From the NCBI GenBank assembly GCA_964058805.1, contig CAXKVV010000286.1, positions 1 through 31,157 of the forward strand: a stretch of 31,157 bases of DNA, in the 5' to 3' direction. The DNA is from Schoenoplectus triqueter (lineage: Eukaryota; Streptophyta; Magnoliopsida; Poales; Cyperaceae). Under the pieces are notes generated by a model. That model saw only the letters and a list, made by a program, of their open reading frames with translations. It did no database searches and had not been told where the DNA came from. The translations under genes and the position numbers were made by a program. Shown one piece after another: positions 11,367 through 19,510 of the stretch. Within the stretch, counting starts at the first letter, position 1; the number at the start of each line of letters is the position of its first letter.

Positions 11367-11626
11367 CGGTTATAAAGTCAAGAATTTGCGATTTAGTTAT
11401 TGATATACTGATTTTCATTGAAAATTTTCATTTTTAGTATTCATTAGCTTATGATCACATAAAACTGAGGTATACAAGTTCATATCTTTGTAATTTTCTT
11501 GATTGAATTGTTCTTGATTGATTAGAATTAACCCTAGCGTTGTAATTTCATTATAATGCACTGATTCTGTTAGAACCAGTATATCGCCGAGTTCTCAAAT
11601 CCAAATTTGTTCAAATTAACACTCAA

Positions 11627-11677
11627 CTCAGTGAGCCACTGGCCCTAGCTACGCCTAGGTGCGCCTTTAGGCCTGAG
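11627..11677 (+). other. Cloverleaf-like stem-loop unit, copy B
   Basis: The outer stem is CTCAG with CTGAG. Side hairpins GCC-ACT-GGC and GCC-TTTA-GGC are identical to copy A. The central hairpin CCTAG-CTACGC-CTAGG (11644-11659) is unlike copy A in sequence but again self-complementary. The T-A to C-G change in the outer stem is a compensatory pair change relative to copy A. It is not a tRNA: there are no A/B boxes or CCA-compatible acceptor stem. Confidence 0.7.
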
Positions 11678-11724
11678 GGGTGTTGATTCGATGAGAAAAG
11701 GGCACGAATTGAGCTAATTAAGCT

Positions 11725-12311
11725 TGGTACCGACCGGTACCATACGCTACCGAGTGATGAATTGCCTCAGCACCGCCAAGAATGAAAGGGAAGCCTTCCG
11801 CCTAACCCATACAGCATCTTCATGTCGAGACGATGCTCATTGACTTCGTAATTGTCAATAACTTTGATCAATTTTGCCGAATTTAACGAATGAAGCATCT
11901 CGGTACCGGTTCTAACTGACACACTACTCGGTACCATCATGTGGCATCTCTCACCGTATGGATTCTCGATCAAGAACCATAAAAGAACTCTCCAAAGCAA
12001 GACGATGCAGAAGCACCGACCTGATCATGGAAGAGATGCTCCGGCCGCCGGAAGCGCCATTCGGCACGAATCCTGACGTAGGAACAAATCGGAAAAGATG
12101 AAAGAACCGTTGGCACGAACCTTGAAGCATGCGCTGATCTTGAAGATAATCAACACACGGGATCTGTTAAGAAGTCCGATTATTAAATCAAGAAAGGATC
12201 TGGGCCGTAGATCCATTAAACACGTATCTCAAGTGAATCTGGCGGCCCAAATGAAGAAGAAGTTATATAAAAGATGCGCACCAATCTCGGCATAGATCTG
12301 GCGGCCCAGAT
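11725..12311 (+). other. Non-coding segment with GGTACC inverted repeats and a TATA box
   Basis: GGTACC-GACC-GGTACC near 11726 is followed by CGGTA...TACCG, and two further GGTACC words lie at 11902 and 11931. TATATAAAAG lies at 12264-12273. GGATCT/AGATCC (12196-12214) and ATCTGG-CGGC-CCAGAT (12296-12311) are small perfect hairpins. AATCTGGCGGCCCA at 12235 is a half-copy of the latter. Open frames on either strand here have no recognisable motif and are not called as genes. Confidence 0.35.
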
Positions 12312-12329
12312 TAAGCCCATTAATTAAAT

Positions 12330-13541
12330 AATAACAGAATAGTAATAACATAGAGTAAATAAATGTTTTAAAAATGTTCCTGAACTCCAAATTGACTCAA
12401 ATTTGTTTCTAAAATTTTCTTATTTTTCATACTATTTTTCTATTCAATAATATTTCAGTTTTAGAAATATAATCATGATAAGACAATTTAAAAGCAAAAT
12501 ACATTACATATATTGATATAGTTGACCTAGCTTTGACTTGTCATTTTAAATACTATAAAAATTCTAAAAATACAAATAAAAATCATAAATAATAACTAGA
12601 TATATTTTAGTGATTTTTCAAGTGATTTTCCATGAAATAATAATGATGATTGTAATATGCTATAATAAAAGTGAAATTAGCTATATTCTTTGATAAATAA
12701 ATAAAAAAATAAAAATAATAATAGATATTATATTGATATTTCCTGTAAAAAAAAGAATAATGAAAATAAATAGCACAGAATATATAAAATATACTACCAT
12801 GGTAATAAATAGTAAAATACATTTTCCTTTATAATAAAGAATGATAATATAGTTTTAGAATATGAATTGTATTTCTTTTGTTATTTCTATACAATAAAAA
12901 TACTTTTGATGAATAAAATGTAATAAAATAATAGTTGTAATAAAAACATAATAAATTTCATCTCTTATGACTATTTTCAACTAATAATAAAAATCCTATG
13001 CTTTTCTATAAATAATAAATAGAAATAATAAAAATAGATATAATGAATAGTATAATAAATAGGATAGAATATTAGTAATGGTTTCTTTTCTTAGCTATTA
13101 TAGATATTAAAAATAAAAAAAATATAATAAAAATAATAATAATAATAGTAAAATAGTATAGCTAACCATCTTTTAATTTTGTAAATGATTCTTACATAAT
13201 GAATAGTATTTCAATATAATAGAATATAATAATAAAATTCTATTACTTTAGCTATTATAAACATTTTAAAAATACAAATAAAAAGATCATATCCATTTTA
13301 TTTTCTATTATTTTTGTAAGTGATTTTCTACAAAATAAATAGAGTTTAGAAATAATAAAAAAATATATATATAAAATTTTACTACTTTAGCTATTATAAA
13401 AATCCCAAAAATATAAATGAAATTCTAAATTAATAGCTACCCCTTTTCCTATTATTTTTGTAAATAATTTTCTACATAGATAAATAGAGTTTAAGAAATA
13501 AAAATAATAATAATAAAAATAATAATAGTAATATAATAATT

Positions 13542-13578
<37 letters not shown>

Positions 13579-13615
13579 GCATCTTTATAATAAAAATAAT
13601 AATGGAAGATATTAT
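12330..13615. repeat. Extremely AT-rich minisatellite with TAA/ATA tracts
   Basis: The segment is nearly all A and T. A degenerate unit is recognisable from GCTATTATAAA followed by AAAAATACAAAT, then CTATTATTTTTGTAA and ATTTTCTACA, then AAATAGAGTTTA. Copies align at 13251 and 13390 (139 bp apart), with older ones near 13094 and 12550. A (TAA)n tract runs at about 13505-13573. Nothing here is coding; the open frames are low-complexity artefacts. Confidence 0.75.
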
Positions 13616-13720
13616 ATAATAGACTTTGTGCATTTTAAGAAATGAATAAATATGCTCACATAAGGAGTGTAGAGCCACATATGAATATTTGCACACATGA
13701 TATAACATTTAGAATGGTTA

Positions 13721-14201
13721 GTCAAGACGAGAACATCTTGACAGAGGACAAATAAGGTTGCAATGACAATAAGAGAAGGTGCGTTGAGACAAGAATATCT
13801 TGACGTGAGAATATTAAGGCCTTGATAGCAACATGAGAAGATACGTCGAGACAAGAACATCTCGACACTTGATGAAGAATAATAGGATACGTTGAGACAA
13901 GAACATCTTGGCGTAGAATGATTAAAGCTTCGATAGCAATATGAAGAGATATGTCGAGACAGGAACATCTTGACGCTTAACGAAGAATAATCAGAGCTAC
14001 GATACTAACATGAAGATATACATCGACTCTGAAGAGGAAGAACATTATGATGTCCTAGATAGGTGACATCTTAATGACTCGCTACCATGAGCAAGTAACT
14101 CATGATTGAATACGCTCACACAAGGGGTGTAGGGCAACATAACAGTTTTGCACAAGTAATGCAACACGTAGAATGATTAGTCGAGACAAGAGCATCTTGA
14201 C
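13721..14201 (+). other. Six stem-loops with GTC(A/G)AGA stems and CAAGAACA-type loops
   Basis: Copies lie at 13721-13742, 13782-13805, 13844-13866, 13890-13913, 13953-13974 and 14180-14201. Each has a 7-8 bp stem and an 8-nt loop close to CAAGAACA. The stem pairs as GTCAAGA/TCTTGAC in copy 1 and GTCGAGA/TCTCGAC in copy 3, a two-sided change. The other copies pair with G-U wobbles. Spacing is mostly 46-62 bp. No ORF is supported; the minus-strand open frame through this array is a by-product of the repeat. Confidence 0.7.
14044..14104 (+). other. Tandem hairpins ATTATGATGTC/GACATCTTAAT and CATGAG/CTCATG
   Basis: Eleven-base arms at 14044-14054 and 14065-14075, with one mismatch, surround a 10-nt loop. 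They are followed by CATGAG (14086-14091) with CTCATG (14099-14104). The same ordered pair occurs at 14271-14333. Confidence 0.7.
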
Positions 14202-14270
14202 GCTCGCTGAAGAATGACCAAGGCTACGACATCAGCATGGAGAGATATGTCGACTTTGAAGAAGAAGAAC

Positions 14271-14333
14271 ATTAAGATGTCCGAGCGAAGTGACATCTTA
14301 ATGACTCGGTGTCATGAACAAGTAATTCATGAC
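14271..14333 (+). other. Tandem hairpins ATTAAGATGTC/GACATCTTAAT and GTCATGAA/TTCATGAC
   Basis: A perfect 11-bp stem (14271-14281 with 14292-14302) has a 10-nt loop. A perfect 8-bp stem follows (14311-14318 with 14326-14333). Relative to 14044-14104 the first stem has become perfect. The second stem has a different sequence (GAA/TTC instead of GAG/CTC) yet still pairs. Confidence 0.75.
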
Positions 14334-14348
14334 CATTTGAGCTGGCAA

Positions 14349-14945
14349 GACTGAACTCGTCCGTCGATGAGTTTGTCTCCTGGCTCATTTCCCGAGACTG
14401 TGAGATTGAATCGGTCTGTAGGTAGATTCATCCACAAAACAGTGAATGTGAACCGTTCTGTAGGTAGGTTCCTTCACTTACACATGCCTCAATGTTGAAC
14501 TGGCCCAGCGCTTCAGGTTTAATATTGTGTGCAATTGTGTTTCCTAGGTTTATGAATCGGCTTAGTGCTTCGAATTCATGATCTAGAAGATCGGTGAGAA
14601 GAAACACGTGGGCCATATCCACCCTTCTCCTGATTTACCAACCTCAAGATCAACCGGCTCAGTGCTTCGAGTTGTATTTTGTGTGATTGGTTGTTGACTA
14701 GTTAAGATTGAACCGGTCTGTTTGTAGGTTTATCTTCTAGATCAACGGAGGTCGAGTCGGTCTGTATGTAGACTCACCTCAAGCCCCCCATATGAAGAGA
14801 TTAACCTGGTCTGTTGGTAAGGTTATATCTCGAGGTGGCATGGACTGAACCGATCTGTTTGTAGGTTCGTCCCCCATAGGACAAAACCGATCTGTTTGTA
14901 GGTTTGTCTTCCATAGATTGAACCGATCTGTTTGTAGGTTCATCT
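14349..14945 (+). other. Array of twelve stem-loops with covarying stems
   Basis: Stem-loops lie at 14349-14377, 14404-14432, 14442-14477, 14491-14526, 14551-14580, 14649-14675, 14704-14736, 14748-14780, 14798-14830, 14842-14872, 14880-14908 and 14915-14945. Units 1-3 and 7-12 share a loop near G(A/G)TCTGTTTGTA: exact in the last three, 12 nt in most, 10 nt and diverged in unit 1, 14 nt in unit 9. Most have a single bulged base on the 5' arm. Units 4-6 have a second loop type, near CGGCTCAGTGCTTCGA. Apical stems differ but pair: GAATC/GATTC, GAACC/GGTTC, GAGTC/GACTC, TAACC/GGTTA, AAACC/GGTTT. Basal stems differ too: GTGAA/TTCAC, AAGA/TCTT, GAGGT/ACCTC, GGAC/GTCC. No coding frame explains the pattern. 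The strand is assigned only from neighbouring TATA boxes. Confidence 0.8.
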
Positions 14946-14961
14946 TCCGTAGATCCCTTTT

Positions 14962-14967
14962 TATAAA
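14962..14967 (+). promoter_or_regulatory. Possible TATA box (TATAAA)
   Basis: TTTTTATAAAC lies directly after the hairpin array and is followed by a CT-rich stretch around 15007. It could start transcription to the right of the array. The evidence is the motif alone. Confidence 0.25.
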
Positions 14968-14999
14968 CTTAGACGACCACTTGACCATCTTTTAACTAT

Positions 15000-15268
15000 A
15001 CTATTTGCTTCTCTCTTTCAAAGATCCAGAGGTGCCTCGAGGTTCGTAGCCCAGGGTAATTAACGGTGGGGGCTTGCGCCCACCGGAATCTACAAGAACT
15101 CACAATCACTAAAAACCCCCTGAATGTGCATCCAAATATCTCTAAACGGCAGAATCGGCCGACACCTAGCAGATGCACGCTCGGGAGGGATCTCCGTGTC
15201 CTTCTTCCGCAGAACCCATCGTCCGGCGGCGGTGCGGCGGCGCGCGAAAAAGGGTCGCACAAGAATTA
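15000..15268. other. GC-rich segment with a 7-bp hairpin, right edge of block
   Basis: The segment is much richer in GC than its surroundings, with CGGCGGCGG-like runs at 15222-15245. CGGTGGG (15064-15070) pairs with CCCACCG (15079-15085). On the minus strand ATGGGTTCTGCGGAAGAAGG (from about 15218 downward) looks like a start in good context, but its frame stops after 17 codons. Other open frames are arginine-rich readings of the GC-rich DNA. It may be a captured exon or LTR U5; undecided. Confidence 0.3.
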
Positions 15269-15422
15269 ATAACAATGCTCTCATAGATTTACTATAGTTC
15301 CCCTCTGCAGGCCAAAAACAAAAATAGAACACAGAAAATTTTGGAAACTATCAAAATTATTAAAAATGACAAGTAAACTTAATTGAATACAAAAGATTAG
15401 GAAATAACAAGAACATTTATAC

Positions 15423-15664
15423 CAGTAAGATAGGGAGGCGGAGCAAGGCTTAGTAGTTTGATGTGGAGGAAATAAATTGAAATCATACTTGTTGTCCTGC
15501 CAAATCAAAGAAATAATAAATAAGCCAAGGTTAAATTCAAAGGATGAGATATACATAAGCAATTATTTTAGGCCTTGATCTTGTATCGAATGACTTGCAA
15601 GCAACATTGACGACGCAGTTGATATCCTCTGCATCTCCTTCCACCACATGTGCAATTAGTTCAT
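15423..15664 (-). pseudogene. Probable exon fragment(s) of an unrecognised plant gene
   Basis: On the minus strand an acceptor TATTTAG|AT at 15664 opens a 110-nt exon ending at 15555 before GTATAT. It reads (x)ELIAHVVEGDAEDINCVVN, then VACKSFDTRSRPKIIAY. The mixed acidic and hydrophobic composition looks like genuine protein. A second candidate exon (15496-15423) lies between TTTGGCAG| and |GTATAA and reads DNKYDFNLFPPHQTTK and so on in a compatible phase. The intron between would be only 58 nt, short for a plant. Downstream frames hit a stop (TGA) at the next plausible junction, and no start exon was found upstream. I do not recognise the family. It is best seen as a gene relic or captured fragment. 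Confidence 0.4.
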
Positions 15665-17000
15665 CTAAATATATAGAAAGTTATATTAGTCAAGATCTGG
15701 TTAAAAAAAAAAGAAGAGAAAGCTCCGATCCGTTGAAATTATTGTTTTGATTCAAGTAGAACAAAAGACAACAAAGTAACAAACCAAAGTTCCACCAATT
15801 AAACTAATTGTATAGCAGATCACTTATAGCTTATAGGAACAGCTTGAAAATAACCCTGGAACGCAAGCATAAACACCAATAAACCAAAGATTAATGTTCA
15901 TAATCTTACCAGTTTACGGGTGCACAGAAGTTTAATTGTTAATCAAGCAGTCTTTTATTGTCTGTACAAATGATTAGATCAGTGATACAATATGACCAGT
16001 TATCACTAATCAAGAGCTCTAATGGTCAACAAAGAAGGTTTGAAACAAAAAAATAGAAGAGGCAAGATCAAGCGATTGATCAGTCCAAAGAGAGAAGGAA
16101 AGGACCTTTACCAGAGAGAAAATCAAAAAGAGAATGGCCGAGGGTACTGCAGCTGTGAAGCGAGGCAAAGCGATAAGGCCAGAAAGAGAGGCGAGATTGA
16201 AGCAATTGAAAGAATGAATGGACATATACCACACTCCAATATTTTCTTGTGAACGCTATAAAATAAAATTGAAAATTTAGTTACACAATGCTTTACCAAT
16301 AGCTAGATATTACAAATCAATATATTATTTTTTGTCAAAAAAGTTTATGAGACTACATATATTGTCATTTGGTATATTAATCTTGTTTTGGAGTGCCCTC
16401 CTATTTTCTTATCATAGTGTTCAGTGGAAATAAAAGAAATCAGTATTGATAACAATTTATACATTAAGCTATCTTCAAAAAGTGCAAAACTCATCCATTG
16501 CGCCACTCCAAACTTAAAACCTAGTCACTTCAACTGGAGAATCAATGAAAGTTATCTAACTAAAAAAATAATAAAGCTATAAAGAATTAAACTAAAAGCT
16601 ACAAAAAAAAAGCTAAACTGATCAGATATAATTTCAAATAACATGTGCAGTTTATAGGATGTACAAACTTTGTTTCAGAAATGAAACAGGTGGCAAAATT
16701 ATCATTTATCATTTATTTTCAAAAAAAGAAAAACATGTGCAGTGACCACAAGATGAGTACCTCCCTTTGCAAGTTTAATCCCTCGTTTATCTTCAGAAAC
16801 TATTTAAATTAGTTAATGTGTCACACTCTCTATCTCACTATGACTTGTATGCCATCCCTCTTATTTCTCAAGTTCCATAGGGTTAGGGATGTACTTCGTA
16901 TCCTCTAACATTCACAAATCCAATATCAAGATTCACAAAATCAGAGTTAATCATTCAAACCTGATAGGTGGCATACTGAGATTTGATGCAAGTCCTGGCG
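15665..17000. other. Intergenic DNA, no firm gene
   Basis: Mostly AT-rich. On the minus strand TTTGTACAG| at about 15974 and CTG|GTAAGA at about 15910 would bound a short non-coding exon upstream of the fragment at 15423-15664, but it has stops in all frames. The 27-codon frame at 16134-16217 is listed separately. Confidence 0.35.
16134..16217 (+). CDS. Possible 27-residue reading frame, unknown
   Basis: An ATG in a good plant context (AAGAGAATGGCC) opens a short frame beginning MAEGTAAVKRGKAIRPE and ending LKQLKE before TGA. It is rich in Lys, Arg and Glu. The purine-rich leader (16070-16133) resembles a 5'UTR. It is too short for firm support, has no recognisable domain, and no splice donor clearly extends it. 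It may be a relic first exon or chance. Confidence 0.15.
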   Translation: MAEGTAAVKRGKAIRPEREARLKQLKE

Positions 17001-17811
17001 CCATCTCTACACTACAGGAAAATAGATATTTTGCGGCGATAAAAGTCATCACTATACACAAAAATATCGTCACCTTTGACTTTCAGTGGTGATTTTCAAT
17101 CGCCACAAGGCCGTCCCCAAAAATTCCGTCGCTAAAAATATAACGTGACAGTTTCAGTCGCCACAAGTTTCAATGACGATATTTTATCGTCATTGTAAGG
17201 TCACAAAAAGATGGCAATATTTAGTGTCACTGTAAATATAAGCTATAGTGGTGATTTATTTTTTATGACAATAATTATTGCCACTAATTATCAAAATAAT
17301 TGTGGCTAGAAAAATCGTCATTTTTTAATCAAATTGTTGCAATTATTTGTCGTCACCTTGGTTTTCATCAGGGGCGATAATTTGTCACCATCTATCATGT
17401 TTTTTCATGACAATACTCATTGTCATCTTATTTCTCAACAATAGAGATAATTTTTTTGTTGTCATATTTTTATAGTTTACAGTGACGATTTCTCTTGCCA
17501 TTAATCTTATCATATTCGATATAATATATATTATATTGGTGGCTAAATTCCACTATTTAATGCTTCTAATATTATTTCTTGACCTTTTATATTATTTTTT
17601 GAAATATGCATTTCAACTATATTTATAAAAATATGAAAAAAAAATAGAATTGGAATTATTTTTCACTGTAACATTAGTTATAAATAATATAAATAATATA
17701 ACATAACTAAAATCAAATAAGCTAAAATTGATGGCAATATAGACATCATCATAATCAATAGCTAAACAAACATATACTAAGAATAATATAATATTTTCTA
17801 ATAACAACAAC

Positions 17812-18030
17812 AAGCTATCATAATTCAGAACTAATTAACATCAAACATCAAACTACCATAATCCAAAACTAATTAACATCAAACAACAAGCTACCATAAT
17901 ACAGAACTAATTAACATCAAACAACAAGCTACCATAATCCAGAGCTAATTAACATCAAACAACAAGCTACCATAATCCAGAGCTAATTAACATGAAAAAA
18001 TAAGCTACCATAATCCATAACTAAACACAC
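17812..18030. repeat. Tandem repeat, exact 38-bp period, about six copies
   Basis: Units begin at 17812, 17850, 17888, 17926, 17964 and 18002. The consensus has AAGCTACCATAATCCAGA then GCTAATTAACATCAAACAAC. The period stays at 38 bp with few substitutions, so the expansion is fairly recent. It lies just downstream of the predicted stop of the CACTA gene. Confidence 0.95.
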
Positions 18031-18477
18031 AAAGATAATAGAAATAATAAAATAGTCTAGACAAATACTCTAAACCTAATTAATAACCAACATCAAGCTC
18101 TCAATTGCATCCACTAAGCACGTCGACCCTGTACAGAAAAAAAGAGGTCAGTAAGCTTCATGATAAAATAAATGAGACAAATATTAGAGTGAATCTCTAA
18201 TACCAGGCTCATGACATGACAAGAATATGCAAGGAATTATAATTCGATGAGAGAGACTGTGGCTGTCAATATGAAAACAGATGTAGATTGTTTATTGTCT
18301 GCAACCCAACTCAATACTAAAGGAACTTATAACCAAGAGCAACCCAACACAATACTAATACTAAAGGAATTTTTATCAGTTCAGTTAGTCTAGACATCAT
18401 AACAGACTAGTGTGATACATATCCAACAAATCACGTAGCTAAATGAAATAAATATGTTATAGTTAGGTGATACATAC

Positions 18478-18906
18478 CCCAACGAATTGCATAGCCGCTT
18501 GAAGATTTTCTTCAAACTCTTTCATAATGTTCTCTTTCATATTTTGCTGCTCAATTCTATGACGTGTTTCCCTTTCTTCACTCTCTTTAAGCATGTGTGT
18601 TTCTCGTTCTTCACTCTCTTTACGTATGAGTTCTTCCCGTTCTTCACTCTCTTTGCGCAGACGTGCCTCTCTTGCTTCAGCTTCTTCCTTAGTCTGTTGT
18701 AACTCGGCTCGTAGATCTTGAATTTGTTGCTCATATGCCACTTGGGAAGCCCTATTTTCTGAATTCTTGCGAGATAGTGGCTTAGGCCCACTCCCGAGGC
18801 CTCGTAAGTATCCAGAACGTGAGCCAAATACCTCAGTCAGTTGTTCTTCAACTGACATGGGAACTTCTTGGTCTTGTTGCGATTCTGAAATCTCTTGAAG
18901 TTGCGG
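18478..18906 (-). pseudogene. CACTA plant transposase (Ptta/En/Spm, Transposase_24-like) C-terminal exon
   Basis: The exon runs from an acceptor AAATGCAG| at 18907 to a donor GTTGGG|GTATGT at 18477, 143 codons without a stop. Counting from the in-frame ATG at 18912, residues 29-45 read FGSRSGYLRGLGSGPKP, the signature just before the coiled coil in plant Ptta/En/Spm transposases. Residues from about 58 onward form a charged coiled coil. Its core is an 11-residue repeat around KESEERE, encoded by three 33-bp DNA repeats (18571-18669). A last exon GRRA-stop may follow at 18128-18114 after TGTACAG|. Upstream exons for the rest of the protein are absent. The open frame continues through the acceptor to 18999, but that part is intron-like. 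Family assignment is by motif recall, not by search. Confidence 0.7.
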
Positions 18907-19020
18907 CTGCATTTGAATAAAAAATAAGTTAGCAAATAGACACTTGTTAAAAAGAAAAGATTGAAATTGAAACCATAGTTTACTATTGACAATTAACAAT
19001 GTATCAAATTTCTATCCAGT

Positions 19021-19510
19021 AAAATACAATGTTAAGTGGCCATATCCAACAAAATTAGGAAATTGATTGATTGGATTTTATGTCTCATCACATTAATATA
19101 AAGTTAGTTGCAAACTTGAACAATGTTGGACATTATTTGCAATAGAACAGTAATGGAAGCTAAGTGGTCAACTACCAGTAACAAAGAATGGCTTCCAAGG
19201 GATCATGCATTAAATATGGGTATCAAACTTATGTACCATTTAGTCAAAATAATACATTGGATGCTCTTTGCAAAGAAATGAAGGAATTCACAATACACAA
19301 CCCTAAAAAACTGGTTCATTATATTTGCAAATGAATTTGGCAGTTATGACTTTAGAGCCAGACAACAAATGCCTAGTATACAACAAAAAATAAGAATTCA
19401 AAAACATTAATCATAATATTGGCTTACTATTTGATAAGATACCAGTAAAAAATTCTTAATTTATTAATTAGATAAGTATTACACAATATTGGCTTACTAT
19501 TTGTCTCAAG
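19021..19510. other. AT-rich DNA between CACTA relic and copia fragment
   Basis: No gene seen. The 19-bp word AATATTGGCTTACTATTTG occurs twice, at about 19422 and 19484. It could mark a small duplication or the junction of two insertions. Confidence 0.4.

Larger units (their letters stand above)
13652..14201. repeat. Duplicated unit of about 90 bp inside a structured repeat block
   Basis: About 13652-13742 and about 14110-14201 align: GCTCACA(T/C)AAGG, GTGTAG(A/G)G, TTTGCACA, TAGAATG(G/A)TTAGTC and the following stem-loop. The two copies begin larger related units, 13652-14104 and 14110-14334. Each contains GTC(A/G)AGA hairpins and then the ATTAAGATGTC and CATGA hairpins. Confidence 0.8.
8250..15268 (+). 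mobile_element. Putative large non-coding retroelement block (boundaries unresolved)
   Basis: Base composition shifts near 8.2 kb and again near 15.27 kb. The interval between has no long ORF. It holds several TATA boxes followed by GA-rich leader-like sequence, direct duplications, an AT-rich minisatellite and many inverted repeats. This resembles the long non-coding LTRs or LARD-type elements of plants. No TG...CA ends, target duplication or primer-binding site could be fixed, and it may be several nested or adjacent elements. Treat the outer coordinates as a compositional block only. Confidence 0.35.
17010..19010 (-). mobile_element. Truncated CACTA (En/Spm) transposon
   Basis: The left terminus is CACTACAGGAAAATAGATAT at 17010, preceded by CTA. 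Subterminal motifs follow to about 17470: CGTCACC, GTGGTGA, CGCCACAAG and ATGACGAT in both orientations. The arrangement resembles the complete small CACTA at 6575-7129, whose terminus differs slightly (CACTACAAGAAAA). A minus-strand transposon exon (18478-18906) and a tandem repeat (17812-18030) lie inside. No matching TAGTG terminus with CTA beyond it was found to the right, so that end is lost or displaced by the copia fragment that begins near 19.5 kb. The right coordinate is approximate. Confidence 0.65.

Noticed and set aside
11767..12295. Open frames of 63-77 codons on both strands
   Set aside because: They overlap one another on both strands within a GGTACC-palindrome and TATA-containing non-coding segment, with no domain or codon signal.
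13612..13968. 118-codon minus-strand open frame
   Set aside because: It reads through the GTC(A/G)AGA stem-loop repeats. Its internal repeats mirror the DNA repeats and it has no protein-like features.
15090..15332. Arginine-rich minus-strand frame of 80 codons
   Set aside because: It lies in GC-rich DNA with several frames open at once. The phase does not fit the candidate exon at 15423-15496, and there is no recognised motif.
17812..18030. 38-bp regular repeat, CRISPR-like spacing
   Set aside because: It is a continuous tandem repeat without unique spacers, in eukaryotic DNA beside a transposon gene. The hairpin arrays are likewise not CRISPRs.
18907..18999. N-terminal extension of the CACTA exon reading frame
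   Set aside because: Composition changes to intron-like T-rich sequence and a good acceptor (AAATGCAG) lies at 18907, so the extension is most likely intron.
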